From Paracoccus isoporae (GTDB lineage: Bacteria > Pseudomonadota > Alphaproteobacteria > Rhodobacterales > Rhodobacteraceae): a stretch of 64,000 nucleotides of DNA. Below the pieces are notes generated by a model. The model made no database searches. It was given only the letters and a program-made list of their open reading frames with translations, and was not told where the DNA came from. This document shows, piece by piece, positions 26,257 through 35,436 of the stretch. The DNA is taken from contig NZ_FNAH01000003.1 in the NCBI RefSeq assembly GCF_900101865.1, positions 273,521 to 337,520 of the forward strand, read 5' to 3'. How positions within the stretch are numbered: the first letter of the stretch is position 1; every line of letters starts with the position of its first letter. A program made the position numbers and the translations under genes.

Positions 26257-27696
26257 TCAGATCTCGCCACCCGGCAGTGAACCGGTTCTGGCCAGGGGCG
26301 GAGGGGTAAATGCGGGGCTGACGGCACGCTCATAGCCATGCGCGGCCTGCAGCACCGCCAGATCGGCAAGACGCGGCCCGACGATCTGCAACCCGACCGG
26401 CAACCCGTCCTGCGTGAAGCCCGCATTCACCGAGGCCGCCGGGTTGTGGAACAGGTTGAAAGGCGAGGAATAGGGCGCCCATTCCATCCAGTCCCAATCC
26501 GTCTGCGGATAATCCTCGGGCACGAGCCGGCCGTTCTTCAACGGCTTGCAGGCGACGGTGGGGGTCAGGATGAAATCATACATCTCGAAATAATCGACCA
26601 GCCGCTGATAGAGCGGGAACATGCGGATCTTGTCATGCAGGAACGCGCCCGCGCTCTGCGCCTGGGCCTGGCGCGCGCAGGCGACGAGCGCGGGGTCGAA
26701 CCGGTCGACGTGGTTGCCATTCACCTCCAGCACCAGGGCCGACATGATCGCGCACCAGTTGCGCTTGGCAATCTCCATCACTCCACCGAGATCGAGCCGC
26801 GTTTCCTCGACGATCGCGCCCAGATCCTCGAAGCGCAGCGCGGCCATTTCGCAGATATGGCGGATTTCGGGGTCGAGTCGCGTGACGAAGCCCAGATCCG
26901 CGCTCCAGGCGATGCGCTTGCCGGTGAGCGGCTTGTCGAGATGGTCCTGGTAGCCCGGCGAGCTCCCTTCGAGCGAATAGAGATCGCGCGGATCGGGGCC
27001 GGCGCAGACATCCATCATCAGGGCGGCGTCGCGCACATTGCGGGTCAGCGGGCCGTAATGCGTGTGCTGGTTCACGTTGGGCAGCATGAGCGGGATGCGC
27101 CCATGCGACGGTTTCAGCCCGAAAATGCCGCAGAAGGAAGCCGGGATGCGGACCGAGCCCGCCCCATCCGTGCCGGTGGCCAGGGGCGCCATGCCGGTGG
27201 CCACCGCCACCGCCGAGCCGCCCGAGCTGCCGCCGGGATTGCGGCTCAGATCCCAGGGGTTGCGCGTCTCGCCGTAAAGCTGCGAATAGGTCAGTCCAAT
27301 CCACGCCATGTCGGGGGTCGTGGTCTTGCCCAGCGGGATCGCGCCCGCGGCCTCCATCCGCTGGATGATCGGCGAGAATCCGGTGGCGATGCGATCCTTG
27401 TGGACCAGGCTACCCAGCGTGGTTTTCTGTCCCGCATAGTCATCCGAATCCTTGATCGCATAGGGAACGCCATGCAGCGGACCCCAGAAATCGCCGGCCA
27501 TCTGCGCGGTTTCGGCCCGGCGCGCCCAGTCCATCGCGATCTCGAACATCGGAATGCAGAAGGCGTTGAGCGTCGGGTTCAGCGCCTCGATCCGGTCGAT
27601 GAAGGCGCGCGTCACCTCGACCGGAGACAGGCGTCTGAGCCGGATGTCGCGGGCCAGATCGGCGGCGTCCATCCAGCAGATCTCGGTGGCGGTCAT
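26257..27696 (-). CDS. Amidase-signature family hydrolase
   Basis: A 479-residue enzyme with the full Ser-cisSer-Lys triad. Lys82 is in YAIKDSDD, Ser157 in NPGGSSGGS and Ser181 in GAGSVRIPASFCG; their spacings (75 and 24) equal those of the best-known family members. No signal peptide is visible. It overlaps the ATPase stop by four bases (ATGA). An amidase inside a sugar-type transport operon suggests that the imported ligand has an amide (an N-acyl or carbamoyl sugar, or a sugar-amide conjugate); this is inference. Confidence 0.9.
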   Translation of the reverse strand: MTATEICWMDAADLARDIRLRRLSPVEVTRAFIDRIEALNPTLNAFCIPMFEIAMDWARRAETAQMAGDFWGPLHGVPYAIKDSDDYAGQKTTLGSLVHKDRIATGFSPIIQRMEAAGAIPLGKTTTPDMAWIGLTYSQLYGETRNPWDLSRNPGGSSGGSAVAVATGMAPLATGTDGAGSVRIPASFCGIFGLKPSHGRIPLMLPNVNQHTHYGPLTRNVRDAALMMDVCAGPDPRDLYSLEGSSPGYQDHLDKPLTGKRIAWSADLGFVTRLDPEIRHICEMAALRFEDLGAIVEETRLDLGGVMEIAKRNWCAIMSALVLEVNGNHVDRFDPALVACARQAQAQSAGAFLHDKIRMFPLYQRLVDYFEMYDFILTPTVACKPLKNGRLVPEDYPQTDWDWMEWAPYSSPFNLFHNPAASVNAGFTQDGLPVGLQIVGPRLADLAVLQAAHGYERAVSPAFTPPPLARTGSLPGGEI

Positions 27697-28763
27697 TTCA
27701 GCCTGGCCTCGGTTTCGGCATCGAACAGCCGAACCTGACCCGGCGCCGGGCGCAGGCGCAGCACGTCGCCCGGTTTCAGATCGGTGCGCTCGCGCTGGCT
27801 CATCTGCACCTCCTGCCCGGCAATGCGGCCGGTGATGATCGTCTCGCTGCCGGTGGGCTCGATCACCTCGACGGTGAAATCTGCGGCATCGGCGGACTCC
27901 GCGATCTCCAGATGCTCGGGCCGGATGCCGAACAGGCAGGGCTGGCCGGGCTCTGCGCCGACCTGCGGCGCTTCCATGACCACGCCGTGACCCAGATCGA
28001 CCGCGCCCGCGCCGTCGCGTTCGACATAACGCCCGGACAGCAGATTGATCGCGGGCGAGCCGATGAAGGTGGCGACGAAGACATTGGCCGGATCGTCATA
28101 GAGCTCCAGCGGCGCGCCGACCTGCTCGATCCGGCCCGCGCGCATGACGACGATCTTGTCGGCCATGGTCATCGCCTCGATCTGGTCATGGGTCACATAG
28201 ACCGAGGTGGCGCCGAGACGCTGATGGAGCGCCTTGATCTCGGTCCGCATCCGCACCCGCAGCTTGGCGTCCAGATTGGACAGCGGCTCGTCGAACAGAA
28301 ACACCGACGGGCTGCGCACGATGGACCGGCCCATCGCGACGCGCTGACGCTGGCCGCCCGACAACTGGCGGGGATGGCGATCCAGATATTCGGTCAGGTT
28401 CAGCGTCGCCGCCGCCTCCGCCACGCGGGCCTTGATCTCGGCCTGCGGCACGCGGGCGAGTTTGAGCGCAAAGCCCATATTCTCCTCGACCGTCATATGC
28501 GGATAGAGCGCGTAGGACTGAAACACCATGGCGATGTCGCGATCCTTGGGCGCCACGTCGTTGATGACCCGGTCGTTCAGCCGGATCGTGCCGCCGGTCA
28601 CATCCTCCAGCCCCGCGATCATGCGCAGAAGCGTGGATTTGCCGCAGCCCGAGGGACCGACAAGCGCGACGAACTCGCCCTCGTCAATGCCGACATCGAT
28701 GTCGTGGATCACCTGCACGGCGCCGTAGGATTTCTTGAGATTCTGGATTTGAACATGAGCCAT
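27693..28763 (-). CDS. ABC sugar importer ATPase (UgpC/MalK-like)
   Basis: A 356-residue ATPase with Walker A GPSGCGKST, Q-loop MVFQSYALYPHMTV, signature LSGGQRQRVAMGRSI, Walker B FLFDEPLSNLD and H-loop THDQIEAM. The TOBE domain starts near residue 235 (GSPAINLLSG, GIRPEHLEIAES). It is of the type that serves sugar, polyol or glycerol-phosphate importers. The start lies 4 bases after the MalG-like stop. Confidence 0.92.
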   Translation of the reverse strand: MAHVQIQNLKKSYGAVQVIHDIDVGIDEGEFVALVGPSGCGKSTLLRMIAGLEDVTGGTIRLNDRVINDVAPKDRDIAMVFQSYALYPHMTVEENMGFALKLARVPQAEIKARVAEAAATLNLTEYLDRHPRQLSGGQRQRVAMGRSIVRSPSVFLFDEPLSNLDAKLRVRMRTEIKALHQRLGATSVYVTHDQIEAMTMADKIVVMRAGRIEQVGAPLELYDDPANVFVATFIGSPAINLLSGRYVERDGAGAVDLGHGVVMEAPQVGAEPGQPCLFGIRPEHLEIAESADAADFTVEVIEPTGSETIITGRIAGQEVQMSQRERTDLKPGDVLRLRPAPGQVRLFDAETEARLK

Positions 28764-28767
28764 CGGA

Positions 28768-29655
28768 TTATCCTTTCACGGCGCCGGCGGTCAGGCCTTT
28801 GACCAGGTATTTCTGCAAGAGCAGCACGAGCAGCAATGTCGGCAGCAGCCCCACCAGACAGATCGCCATCATCACGGTGAAGAACACGAAGTGATCGGAC
28901 ACCAGGCCGGCCAGGACGACGGGCACGGTCATGACCTCGGGCTTCGACACGATGATGAGCGGGATCAGCAATTCGTGCCAGGAGATGATGAACATGATCA
29001 CCCCGCTGGCCGCCAGTGCCGGCTTGCACAAGGGCAGCAGGATGCGGATGAACGCGGTGAAGCGGGTGCAGCCATCCAGCCGCGCGGATTCCTCCAGCTC
29101 TTTCGGGAGTTGCTGGAAATAGGGCACGAGGATGATGATGGCGTAGGGTAGCAGCAAGCCGATCTCGGTGATGATGACGCCCGAGAGCGAATTGAGCAGC
29201 CCGAAGCCGCGCAGCACCACGAAAAGCGGCACCATCAGCACGATCAGCGGCACCATGCGGCTGATCATGTTGATCTGCATCAGCCAGCCGGTCCAGCGGA
29301 CATTCAGCCGCGTTACGGTAAAGGCGGTCAGGCTGGCCAGAACCAGAACGCCGACCGTCACCAGGGCACCCACGATCACCGAATTCAGGAAGGCATTGGG
29401 GAACCATGTGACCGAGTTGGGCAGATAGCTGATATCCTGAAACAGCGTGCCCTTGTCCGATCCGCCCGACAGGATCAGCCGGAAATTGTCCAGCGTATAC
29501 TCCACCGGCAGCAACGCATGGACATCTGCCTGCAGGCCGCGCTCGCTCTGGAACGCTCCGAGGATAACGGGAACCAGCGGCAGGATCAGGAAGGCGATGC
29601 AGGCCAGATTGGCCAGATTCATCAGGATGCGGGTACGAAGCGTCATCTTGCGCAT
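28768..29655 (-). CDS. ABC sugar importer permease, MalG/UgpE-like
   Basis: A 295-residue membrane protein. The first helix is at about residues 12-33. The periplasmic loop between helices 1 and 2 is about 35 residues longer than usual (SGGSDKGTLFQDISYLPNSV). The EAA loop reads ELEESARLDGCTRFTAFIRI. Six hydrophobic segments are visible. It pairs with the MalF-like permease whose stop lies 3 bases upstream. Confidence 0.9.
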   Translation of the reverse strand: MRKMTLRTRILMNLANLACIAFLILPLVPVILGAFQSERGLQADVHALLPVEYTLDNFRLILSGGSDKGTLFQDISYLPNSVTWFPNAFLNSVIVGALVTVGVLVLASLTAFTVTRLNVRWTGWLMQINMISRMVPLIVLMVPLFVVLRGFGLLNSLSGVIITEIGLLLPYAIIILVPYFQQLPKELEESARLDGCTRFTAFIRILLPLCKPALAASGVIMFIISWHELLIPLIIVSKPEVMTVPVVLAGLVSDHFVFFTVMMAICLVGLLPTLLLVLLLQKYLVKGLTAGAVKG

Positions 29656-29658
29656 GGC

Positions 29659-30606
29659 TTAGTACTCCACCTTCTTGTAGACGAATTTGATGTAGGAGAT
29701 CGCGATCAGCCCGACGATCAGCGCCAGCACATAGGCAGAGGCAGAGCCCACGCCGATATCGAAGGGCGGCTGGAACGCGGTTTTGTAGGTGTACCAAGCA
29801 GCCACCCATGTATCGTCGCCCGGCCCGCCTTGGGTGATAGCGAAGATCTCGTCAAACACCATAAAGGCGAAGGTGGTGCGAAGGATCAGCGTCACCGCCA
29901 GAACCGGGCGCAAGAGCGGCAGGGTGATGTGGCGGAATTTCTTCCACGCGCTCGCCCCGTCCAGCTCGGCCGCCTCATAGAGGTGATCGGGAATGCCCTG
30001 CAATGCGGCGTGATAAAGCAGGATGTTGAAGGGCGTCGTCCGCCAGACATAGGAGACGACCACGGCCATGAACGCCGTCTCGGTATTGCCGAGCCAGTTC
30101 ACATATTCGTCGATCGCGCCGAGATTATAGAGAACCCGGTTCAGATAGCCGAACTGCGTGTTGAAGATGAAGGACCACAGAAAGCCGTTGACGATGGGCG
30201 GCACCGCCCAGGGCACGAGGATCAGGAATTTCGTCACCTTGGACAGGCGGATGTCGCTGTTGCTGATGACAAGCGCAATGGCGAGGCCGATCACCACCTC
30301 CAGCACGACCGACACGAAGACGAAGAGGAACGTCGTGCGCAGCGCCTTCCAGAAGACCGGGTCCGAAAACAGCTTGGCGTAATTGTCGAAACCCGCCCAG
30401 GGATATTCGCCAGAGCGCAATTCGCGCACGCCGACATCGTGGAAGGACAGATAGCCCGCGAAGAAGATGGGATAGGCGAGAATGACGGCGAAGATCAGCA
30501 TCGAGGGCAGGTTCATCCCGAGGGCCAGCCGGCCCTGAGAGGCCTCGGTCCTGAACAATCGCCGGAAGAGCCCGGGCGCGCGCGCGTCGGTGGCTTGGGT
30601 GGTCAT
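29659..30606 (-). CDS. ABC sugar importer permease, MalF/UgpA-like
   Basis: A 315-residue membrane protein. The ATG at 30606 has GGAG upstream and begins MTTQATDARAPGLF. First helix about residues 40-60, then SFHDVGVRELRSGEYPWAGF in the first outside loop. The EAA loop is YEAAELDGASAWKKFRHITL, and six hydrophobic segments are visible. Together with the MalG-like protein it forms the channel for the sugar-type importer. Confidence 0.9.
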   Translation of the reverse strand: MTTQATDARAPGLFRRLFRTEASQGRLALGMNLPSMLIFAVILAYPIFFAGYLSFHDVGVRELRSGEYPWAGFDNYAKLFSDPVFWKALRTTFLFVFVSVVLEVVIGLAIALVISNSDIRLSKVTKFLILVPWAVPPIVNGFLWSFIFNTQFGYLNRVLYNLGAIDEYVNWLGNTETAFMAVVVSYVWRTTPFNILLYHAALQGIPDHLYEAAELDGASAWKKFRHITLPLLRPVLAVTLILRTTFAFMVFDEIFAITQGGPGDDTWVAAWYTYKTAFQPPFDIGVGSASAYVLALIVGLIAISYIKFVYKKVEY

Positions 30607-30673
30607 CGCGAACTCCAGCTCACGGAAGAAGGGAAGCGGGGGGCGGGCGCGTCGCACGCCCGCCCCTGATGCG

Positions 30674-32041
30674 TCAGGCCTTGGCCTTGTCGATATTGGC
30701 GATCATGTTGTCGCAGGCTTCGTCGGGCGTGATCTGGCCGCGCAGACAGGCGGTCAGCTCGACATTCAGCATCTCGTTCCATTGCGGATACCAGGGCTCG
30801 TTCACCGCCGGCACCACCTCCGGGTAGGGCACGGCCTTGTCGAAGATGTTGAGCATCGCGTCGACATCCACGCGCTCGGACCACATCTCGCGCAGCTCGG
30901 GGCTGTTGAGCACAGATGTGTATCCCGGCGCCAGCATCGAGCTTTTGGCCAGTGCGAGCGCTTGGGTATAGACGCCGTCCTGCGTCTTGCCGCCCAGATA
31001 TTGCAGCATCTTCCACGCCCATTCCCGGTCGCGCGTCGCCTCGGACAGCATGTAATACCAGGTCACCGCCAGCGTCTTGCCGTCGCCCGGCATGGGGTGG
31101 ATGCGGCCCTTACCGGCAATCGGGGACTGCGCGGGGTCATTGACCACGTTCATGTAGTAATTATGCAGCGCGCCCAGATAGATGTGGTTGCCGGTGTTGA
31201 ACACCTTCACCGCGGGCAGGAATTTCAGGTTCAGCGAATCGGGATCGGCGATCTCATGCTTGAGGAAGCTGTCCTGAAAATATTGCAGCGCCTCGCGCGC
31301 CACCGATCCCGGCCCGAGTTCCGGGGTCATGTCGGGGGCGAAGATGCGCCCGCCGCGATTGGCGACCTGCGCAAACCAGGTGCCCGGCAGCGGATCGAAG
31401 GCCGCGCCCGCGACCCAGAGCAGGGGGTGATTCGAGACGCCATCGGCCTTGGCCTTCAGGCATTGCTCGGTCAGCTCTTCCCAGGTGGTGAAGGGGGTGT
31501 CGGCGAAACCGGCCTTTTCCAGCAGCTCGCTGTTATAGATGAAGTTCCAGGCGATCGACAGATAGGGCAGCCCCCAGATCTGGTCGTCGCGCGTGGCAAT
31601 GCTGCGCGCCAGCGGCGTCATGTCGGCGGCGTATTCTTCCAGCCCCGGCAGCCCGTCCAGAGGTGCGGCAATGCCCTGATCGATATAGCTGGCCATGGTC
31701 TGCAGGGGAGAGACCAGAACGTCGATATCCTCGCCCGCCGCATACATCGAGGTCAGCTTGGCGATTTGCGGGTCGATATTCGGCTCGATGATCTTCTCGA
31801 CCGGAATGCCCCAATCGGCTTCGAATTTCGCGGCGATGTCGTCATAGATATTACCGAACTGCCATACGACGAAATTGATCTGATCCACGTCGGCGTCCGG
31901 CCGCATCGCCCATGCTTGATCCTGTGCGAATGCGCCGCGCGGATACAGGCCCGATCCGGCGGCCACGGCAGCGGCCATGGCGCCGAGAAACCGACGGCGC
32001 GCCATGATGACGTCTTGCGCTGAGGTTTTCACTTTTGTCAC
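30674..32041 (-). CDS. Periplasmic solute-binding protein, family 1, with Tat signal
   Basis: A 455-residue protein. The N-terminus carries ARRRFLGAMAAAVAAGSG, a twin-arginine signal, with processing expected after GAFAQ. The mature part shows family-1 blocks: FEADWGIPVEKIIEPNI, DIDVLVSPLQTMASYIDQG, and GLPYLSIAWNFIYNSELLEKAG for the ligand cleft. The start follows a GGGAGGAAA-type site. It is the first gene of the long minus-strand cluster operon (about 32041 to 21535). Ligand unknown; sugar, polyol or oligosaccharide by family. Confidence 0.9.
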   Translation of the reverse strand: MTKVKTSAQDVIMARRRFLGAMAAAVAAGSGLYPRGAFAQDQAWAMRPDADVDQINFVVWQFGNIYDDIAAKFEADWGIPVEKIIEPNIDPQIAKLTSMYAAGEDIDVLVSPLQTMASYIDQGIAAPLDGLPGLEEYAADMTPLARSIATRDDQIWGLPYLSIAWNFIYNSELLEKAGFADTPFTTWEELTEQCLKAKADGVSNHPLLWVAGAAFDPLPGTWFAQVANRGGRIFAPDMTPELGPGSVAREALQYFQDSFLKHEIADPDSLNLKFLPAVKVFNTGNHIYLGALHNYYMNVVNDPAQSPIAGKGRIHPMPGDGKTLAVTWYYMLSEATRDREWAWKMLQYLGGKTQDGVYTQALALAKSSMLAPGYTSVLNSPELREMWSERVDVDAMLNIFDKAVPYPEVVPAVNEPWYPQWNEMLNVELTACLRGQITPDEACDNMIANIDKAKA

Positions 32042-32112
32042 GTTTTCCTCCCAATTTTCTGTCTGACGGCTTGGATCAACCAGCGGTTGCCGACCGTCTG
32101 CTCTGCTAGATG

Positions 32113-32255
32113 TAAACGCAAATCAACATAAACGCAAATATTTATCGCATGAATTCACATACAACACGCGATTTTATCGTTATGCGCGAGTTTTCTGTTG
32201 ACAAACGCCTCACAAATAACCACATTCGAGAGCATATCAACATAACCGCACAAAT
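32113..32255. promoter_or_regulatory. Divergent promoter region with direct repeats, candidate DeoR operators
   Basis: TAAACGCAAAT occurs at 32113-32123 and again at 32129-32139, 16 bases apart. A related copy, ATCAACATAACCGCACAAAT, lies at 32236-32255; its first part repeats the sequence around the second copy. A perfect TTGACA at 32199-32204 could be the -35 element for the BtpA gene; the -10 is weak. The region separates the importer operon (minus) from BtpA/sulfatase (plus). Direct-repeat operators are usual for DeoR regulators, and one is encoded at 23198-23998. Confidence 0.5.
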
Positions 32256-32270
32256 CAGGAGCCGCTCCGC

Positions 32271-33068
32271 ATGTTCGACTTTCTCAATGCCGACAAGGCC
32301 GTCATTTCCATGTGTCACATCGGCGCCCTTCCCGGCGCTCCGCTCTATGACGCGGATGGCGGGATGGAGAAGCTGATCGAAAATGCCATTTCGGACATTG
32401 AGAAGCTGCAGGACGGTGGCGTCGATGCGATCATGTTCGGCAACGAGAATGACCGCCCTTACCTGCTCAAGGCGACGCCGGAATCGATTGCCGCGTACAC
32501 GGCGGTCATTACCGCCTGCAAACCGCATCTGAAGGTGCCGTTCGGCGTCAACTATCTGTGGGATCCGACGGCCTCGGTCGCGGTCGCCAATGCCACCGGC
32601 GCGAAATGGGTCCGCGAGATCTTCACCGGCGTCTTCGCATCCGACATGGGCGTGTGGGCACCTGATGCCGCCACGCCGGCGCGGCTGAAGCGCAATCTGG
32701 GCCGGCAGGATCTCAAGCTGTTCTTCAACATCAATGCCGAATTCGCCCATTCGCTGGATCAGCGCCCGATCGAGCTGCGCGCGAAATCCGCGATCTTCTC
32801 GTCGCTGGCCGATGCGATTCTCGTCTCCGGCCCGATCACCGGCCAGCCCGCGGACGGCTCCGATCTGCGGAAGGTCGCCGAAGCGGTTGGCGATCTGGTG
32901 CCGGTCTTTGCCAATACCGGCGTGAATATCGACAATATCAAGGATGTGTTGTCCGTCGCATCTGGCTGCATCATCGGCACCCATTTCAAGATCGACGGTG
33001 ACACCTGGAACGCGGTGGACGGCGACCGGGTCAAGCGGTTCATGGATGTCGTGAACTCTGTTCGCTAA
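32271..33068 (+). CDS. BtpA/SgcQ family protein
   Basis: A 265-residue protein. The ATG follows AATCAGGAGCC. The sequence shows the BtpA/SgcQ TIM-barrel-like pattern: MCHIGALPGAPLYD, GGVDAIMFGNENDRPY, PFGVNYLWDPTASVAVA, AILVSGPITG, and GCIIGTHFKIDGDTWNAVD at the end. BtpA was first linked to photosystem I stability in cyanobacteria, but the bacterial SgcQ branch occurs in sugar phosphotransferase and ABC operons with unknown function. The location opposite a sugar importer fits the SgcQ branch. An aldolase or nucleosidase-like role is possible but unproven. Confidence 0.85.
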   Translation: MFDFLNADKAVISMCHIGALPGAPLYDADGGMEKLIENAISDIEKLQDGGVDAIMFGNENDRPYLLKATPESIAAYTAVITACKPHLKVPFGVNYLWDPTASVAVANATGAKWVREIFTGVFASDMGVWAPDAATPARLKRNLGRQDLKLFFNINAEFAHSLDQRPIELRAKSAIFSSLADAILVSGPITGQPADGSDLRKVAEAVGDLVPVFANTGVNIDNIKDVLSVASGCIIGTHFKIDGDTWNAVDGDRVKRFMDVVNSVR

Positions 33069-33142
33069 GAACGGACGCATCCATGATCTGGGGCTGGCTC
33101 TCCTCCGCCAGCCCCATCCACATTGGTCTTGACGGACACAAG

Positions 33143-34624
33143 ATGACGACGCCGAACATTCTCTGGATCACCACCGATCAACAGCGCTACGACACGATCC
33201 GCGCCCACGGCAACACGGCAATCAACACGCCCAATCTGGACCGGCTGGCAGCCGAGGGTATGTCGTTCATGAACGCCTATTGCCAGGCGCCGATCTGCAC
33301 GCCGAGCCGCGCCTCCTTCATGACCGGGCGTTATCCGGCCTCGCATCACGTGCATCGCAACGGCAACGACCATTTCCCGCCGACCGAGCGGATCCTGCCC
33401 CGGATCCTGAAGGACAGCACCGCCTACACCACCTGCCTTCTGGGCAAGCATCACCTGTCGCGGTCCGAGGACCGGATCGAGCTGATCCCAGAGGATGGCT
33501 ATGACCACGCCGAGCTGTGCGATTGCTGGCCCATCGGGCGCGCTTATGACGCGTGGCTGAAGGAAAAGCACGGTGTCGAGGATCCGCTGAAGCTGTATCC
33601 CGAATTGCTGCAGGCCTCGCCCCGCGATTACGGGCCGGGCTTTCCGATGGAGATGCAGCAGGCGACGTGGTGGGGCGAACGCGCCACCGCCTTCATCGAA
33701 CGACAGCATGATGCGCCCTGGTTCATGAACCTCAACGCCGTCGATCCGCACCCGCCCTTCTTTCCGCCGCAGGAATTTCTGGACCGCTACGATCCCGAGG
33801 ACATGCCCCTGCCGCTCTATCGTGAGAGCGACGTGGCCCGGCAGGAGGGGTTCTGGGACATCGATCAGCAATGGAAGAAGATCCAGGATGTCCGCCATTA
33901 CGATCCCGCCGAGGATATCGACCAGTCCGAGATCCCGCTGGAGCAGCGCAACCTGTTCGATTTCCCGCCCGACACCTATGACGCGCGCTATGTGAAGGCC
34001 TGTTATTACGCGATGATCGAGATGATCGATGATCGCGTCGGCGCGGTGCTGGAGGCACTGGAGCGCACGGGTCAGGCCGAGAACACGATCGTCATCTTCA
34101 CCTCGGATCATGGCGAGATGATGGGCGATCACGGCATGCTGTACAAAGGCTGCCGCTTCTTCGAGGGGCTGGTTCATGTGCCGCTGATCGTGAAATGGCC
34201 GGGCGTGACGAAACCCGGCAGCCGCAGCGACGCATTGGTCGAATTGATCGACATTGCGCCGACCCTGCTGGAGATCGCGGGCACCGAGATTCCCTATAAC
34301 ATGCAGGGCAAGTCTCTTGTCCCGCTGTTGCGTGGCGAGACGGAGACGCACAAGCCCCATGTGGTCTGCGAGTTCAACGAGGCTCTGGCCGGGATGCCCT
34401 ATCAAAGCCACGGCACGATGGTGTTTGACGGCCGCTACAAGACCTGCATGTACCACAAGGCCGGCAAGGCCGAGATCTTCGATCTGCAGGAAGATCCGGG
34501 CGAGTTCGAGTCTCTCTGGGACAAGCCGGGCTTCGAGACAGAGCAGATCCGTCTGCTGAAGCAGCATCTCGACGCGGTGATGGCGACCAGCGATGCCGGG
34601 ATCGAGCGGACGGGGAATTACTGA
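33143..34624 (+). CDS. Sulfatase family hydrolase (type I, formylglycine Cys)
   Basis: A 493-residue protein from the ATG at 33143; an in-frame start at 33083 would add 20 residues of no recognisable type. Metal-binding ILWITTDQQRYD opens it. The modification motif ICTPSRASFMTGR gives Cys52, the residue oxidised to formylglycine in cysteine-type sulfatases. FTSDHGEMMGDHG holds the second metal/sulfate set. No signal peptide is visible, so action on an imported sulfate ester or phosphonate-type ester is likely. No formylglycine-generating enzyme is encoded in the window. It follows BtpA by about 75 bases on the same strand. Confidence 0.9.
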   Translation: MTTPNILWITTDQQRYDTIRAHGNTAINTPNLDRLAAEGMSFMNAYCQAPICTPSRASFMTGRYPASHHVHRNGNDHFPPTERILPRILKDSTAYTTCLLGKHHLSRSEDRIELIPEDGYDHAELCDCWPIGRAYDAWLKEKHGVEDPLKLYPELLQASPRDYGPGFPMEMQQATWWGERATAFIERQHDAPWFMNLNAVDPHPPFFPPQEFLDRYDPEDMPLPLYRESDVARQEGFWDIDQQWKKIQDVRHYDPAEDIDQSEIPLEQRNLFDFPPDTYDARYVKACYYAMIEMIDDRVGAVLEALERTGQAENTIVIFTSDHGEMMGDHGMLYKGCRFFEGLVHVPLIVKWPGVTKPGSRSDALVELIDIAPTLLEIAGTEIPYNMQGKSLVPLLRGETETHKPHVVCEFNEALAGMPYQSHGTMVFDGRYKTCMYHKAGKAEIFDLQEDPGEFESLWDKPGFETEQIRLLKQHLDAVMATSDAGIERTGNY

Positions 34625-34672
34625 GCGCCAGTCATCGCGACCAACGATGCGCGGCGGGGCCCGGCCACCGCC

Positions 34673-35380
34673 CTAGCGCGGCTTGTGCTGCAACCGGCCG
34701 TAGAGCGCGTCCCAGCTATGCTGGTCGAGCGGTTTTTCCCCGCGCACTTCGGGGCGCACATCCGCACTGCGCAGGTTGAAGCCGCTCAGAACCGCGGGGC
34801 GCGCCTCCATGCGGTCCAGCCAGCGATCGATGGCAGAGGCATCGAATGGCGTCGGGTACCGGTCACGGAACCCCTTCACGTACGGATAGCAGGCAATGTC
34901 CGCAATGGAGTATTCATCGACGATGAACTGACGGCCGGTCAGTTGGGCATTGAGAACCCGGCGCAGGCGATCCGCCTCGTTCCGGTAACGCTCGATCGCG
35001 TAGGGGATCTTGTCGCGGGCATAATGGTTGAAATGGTGAAGCTGGCCGAACATCGGCCCGATCCCGCTCATCTGGAACATCAGCCATTGCAGGCAATGAT
35101 ACCGGCGCTGCGGATCGGTGGGCATCAGCAGACCGGTCTTTTCCGCGAGATAGATCAGGATCGCACCCGATTCGAACATGGCGAGCGCACGCCCGCCCGG
35201 CCCGTCATGGTCAAGGATCGCCGGCTGCTTGTTGTTGGGGCTGATCTTCAGGAATGCCGGGTCGAACTGATCTCCGTTCAGGATGTCGATGAAGCGGACC
35301 CGGTAATCCAGCCCGGTCTCTTCCAGCATGATGGCGATCTTGCGGCCGTTCGAGGTCGGCCCGTAGTAGAAATCGATCAT
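34673..35380 (-). CDS. Glutathione S-transferase family protein (Nu/YfcG-like)
   Basis: A 235-residue protein. The thioredoxin-like N-domain (residues 1-85) has YGPTSNGRKIAIMLEETGLD, NNKQPAILDHDG and FESGAILIYLAEKTG (the glutathione gamma-glutamyl contact). The helical C-domain has WLMFQMSGIGPMFGQLHHF and the N-capping motif YSIADIACYPYV. The TSNG start is like YfcG/Ure2-type enzymes rather than the zeta (maleylacetoacetate isomerase) class. It is the last gene of the TRAP operon and converges on the sulfatase gene. Confidence 0.88.
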   Translation of the reverse strand: MIDFYYGPTSNGRKIAIMLEETGLDYRVRFIDILNGDQFDPAFLKISPNNKQPAILDHDGPGGRALAMFESGAILIYLAEKTGLLMPTDPQRRYHCLQWLMFQMSGIGPMFGQLHHFNHYARDKIPYAIERYRNEADRLRRVLNAQLTGRQFIVDEYSIADIACYPYVKGFRDRYPTPFDASAIDRWLDRMEARPAVLSGFNLRSADVRPEVRGEKPLDQHSWDALYGRLQHKPR

Positions 35381-35436
35381 CGTCCCCTGTCCTTTCCTGC
35401 GCCGGCATCAGCCTGTCTCGCCACGCCTGCGCCGTG

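Noticed and set aside
33065..34567. 500-residue minus-strand frame opposite the sulfatase
   Set aside because: It is the complement of the sulfatase frame; it shows no motif, and the plus-strand protein has the sulfatase signature and metal sites.
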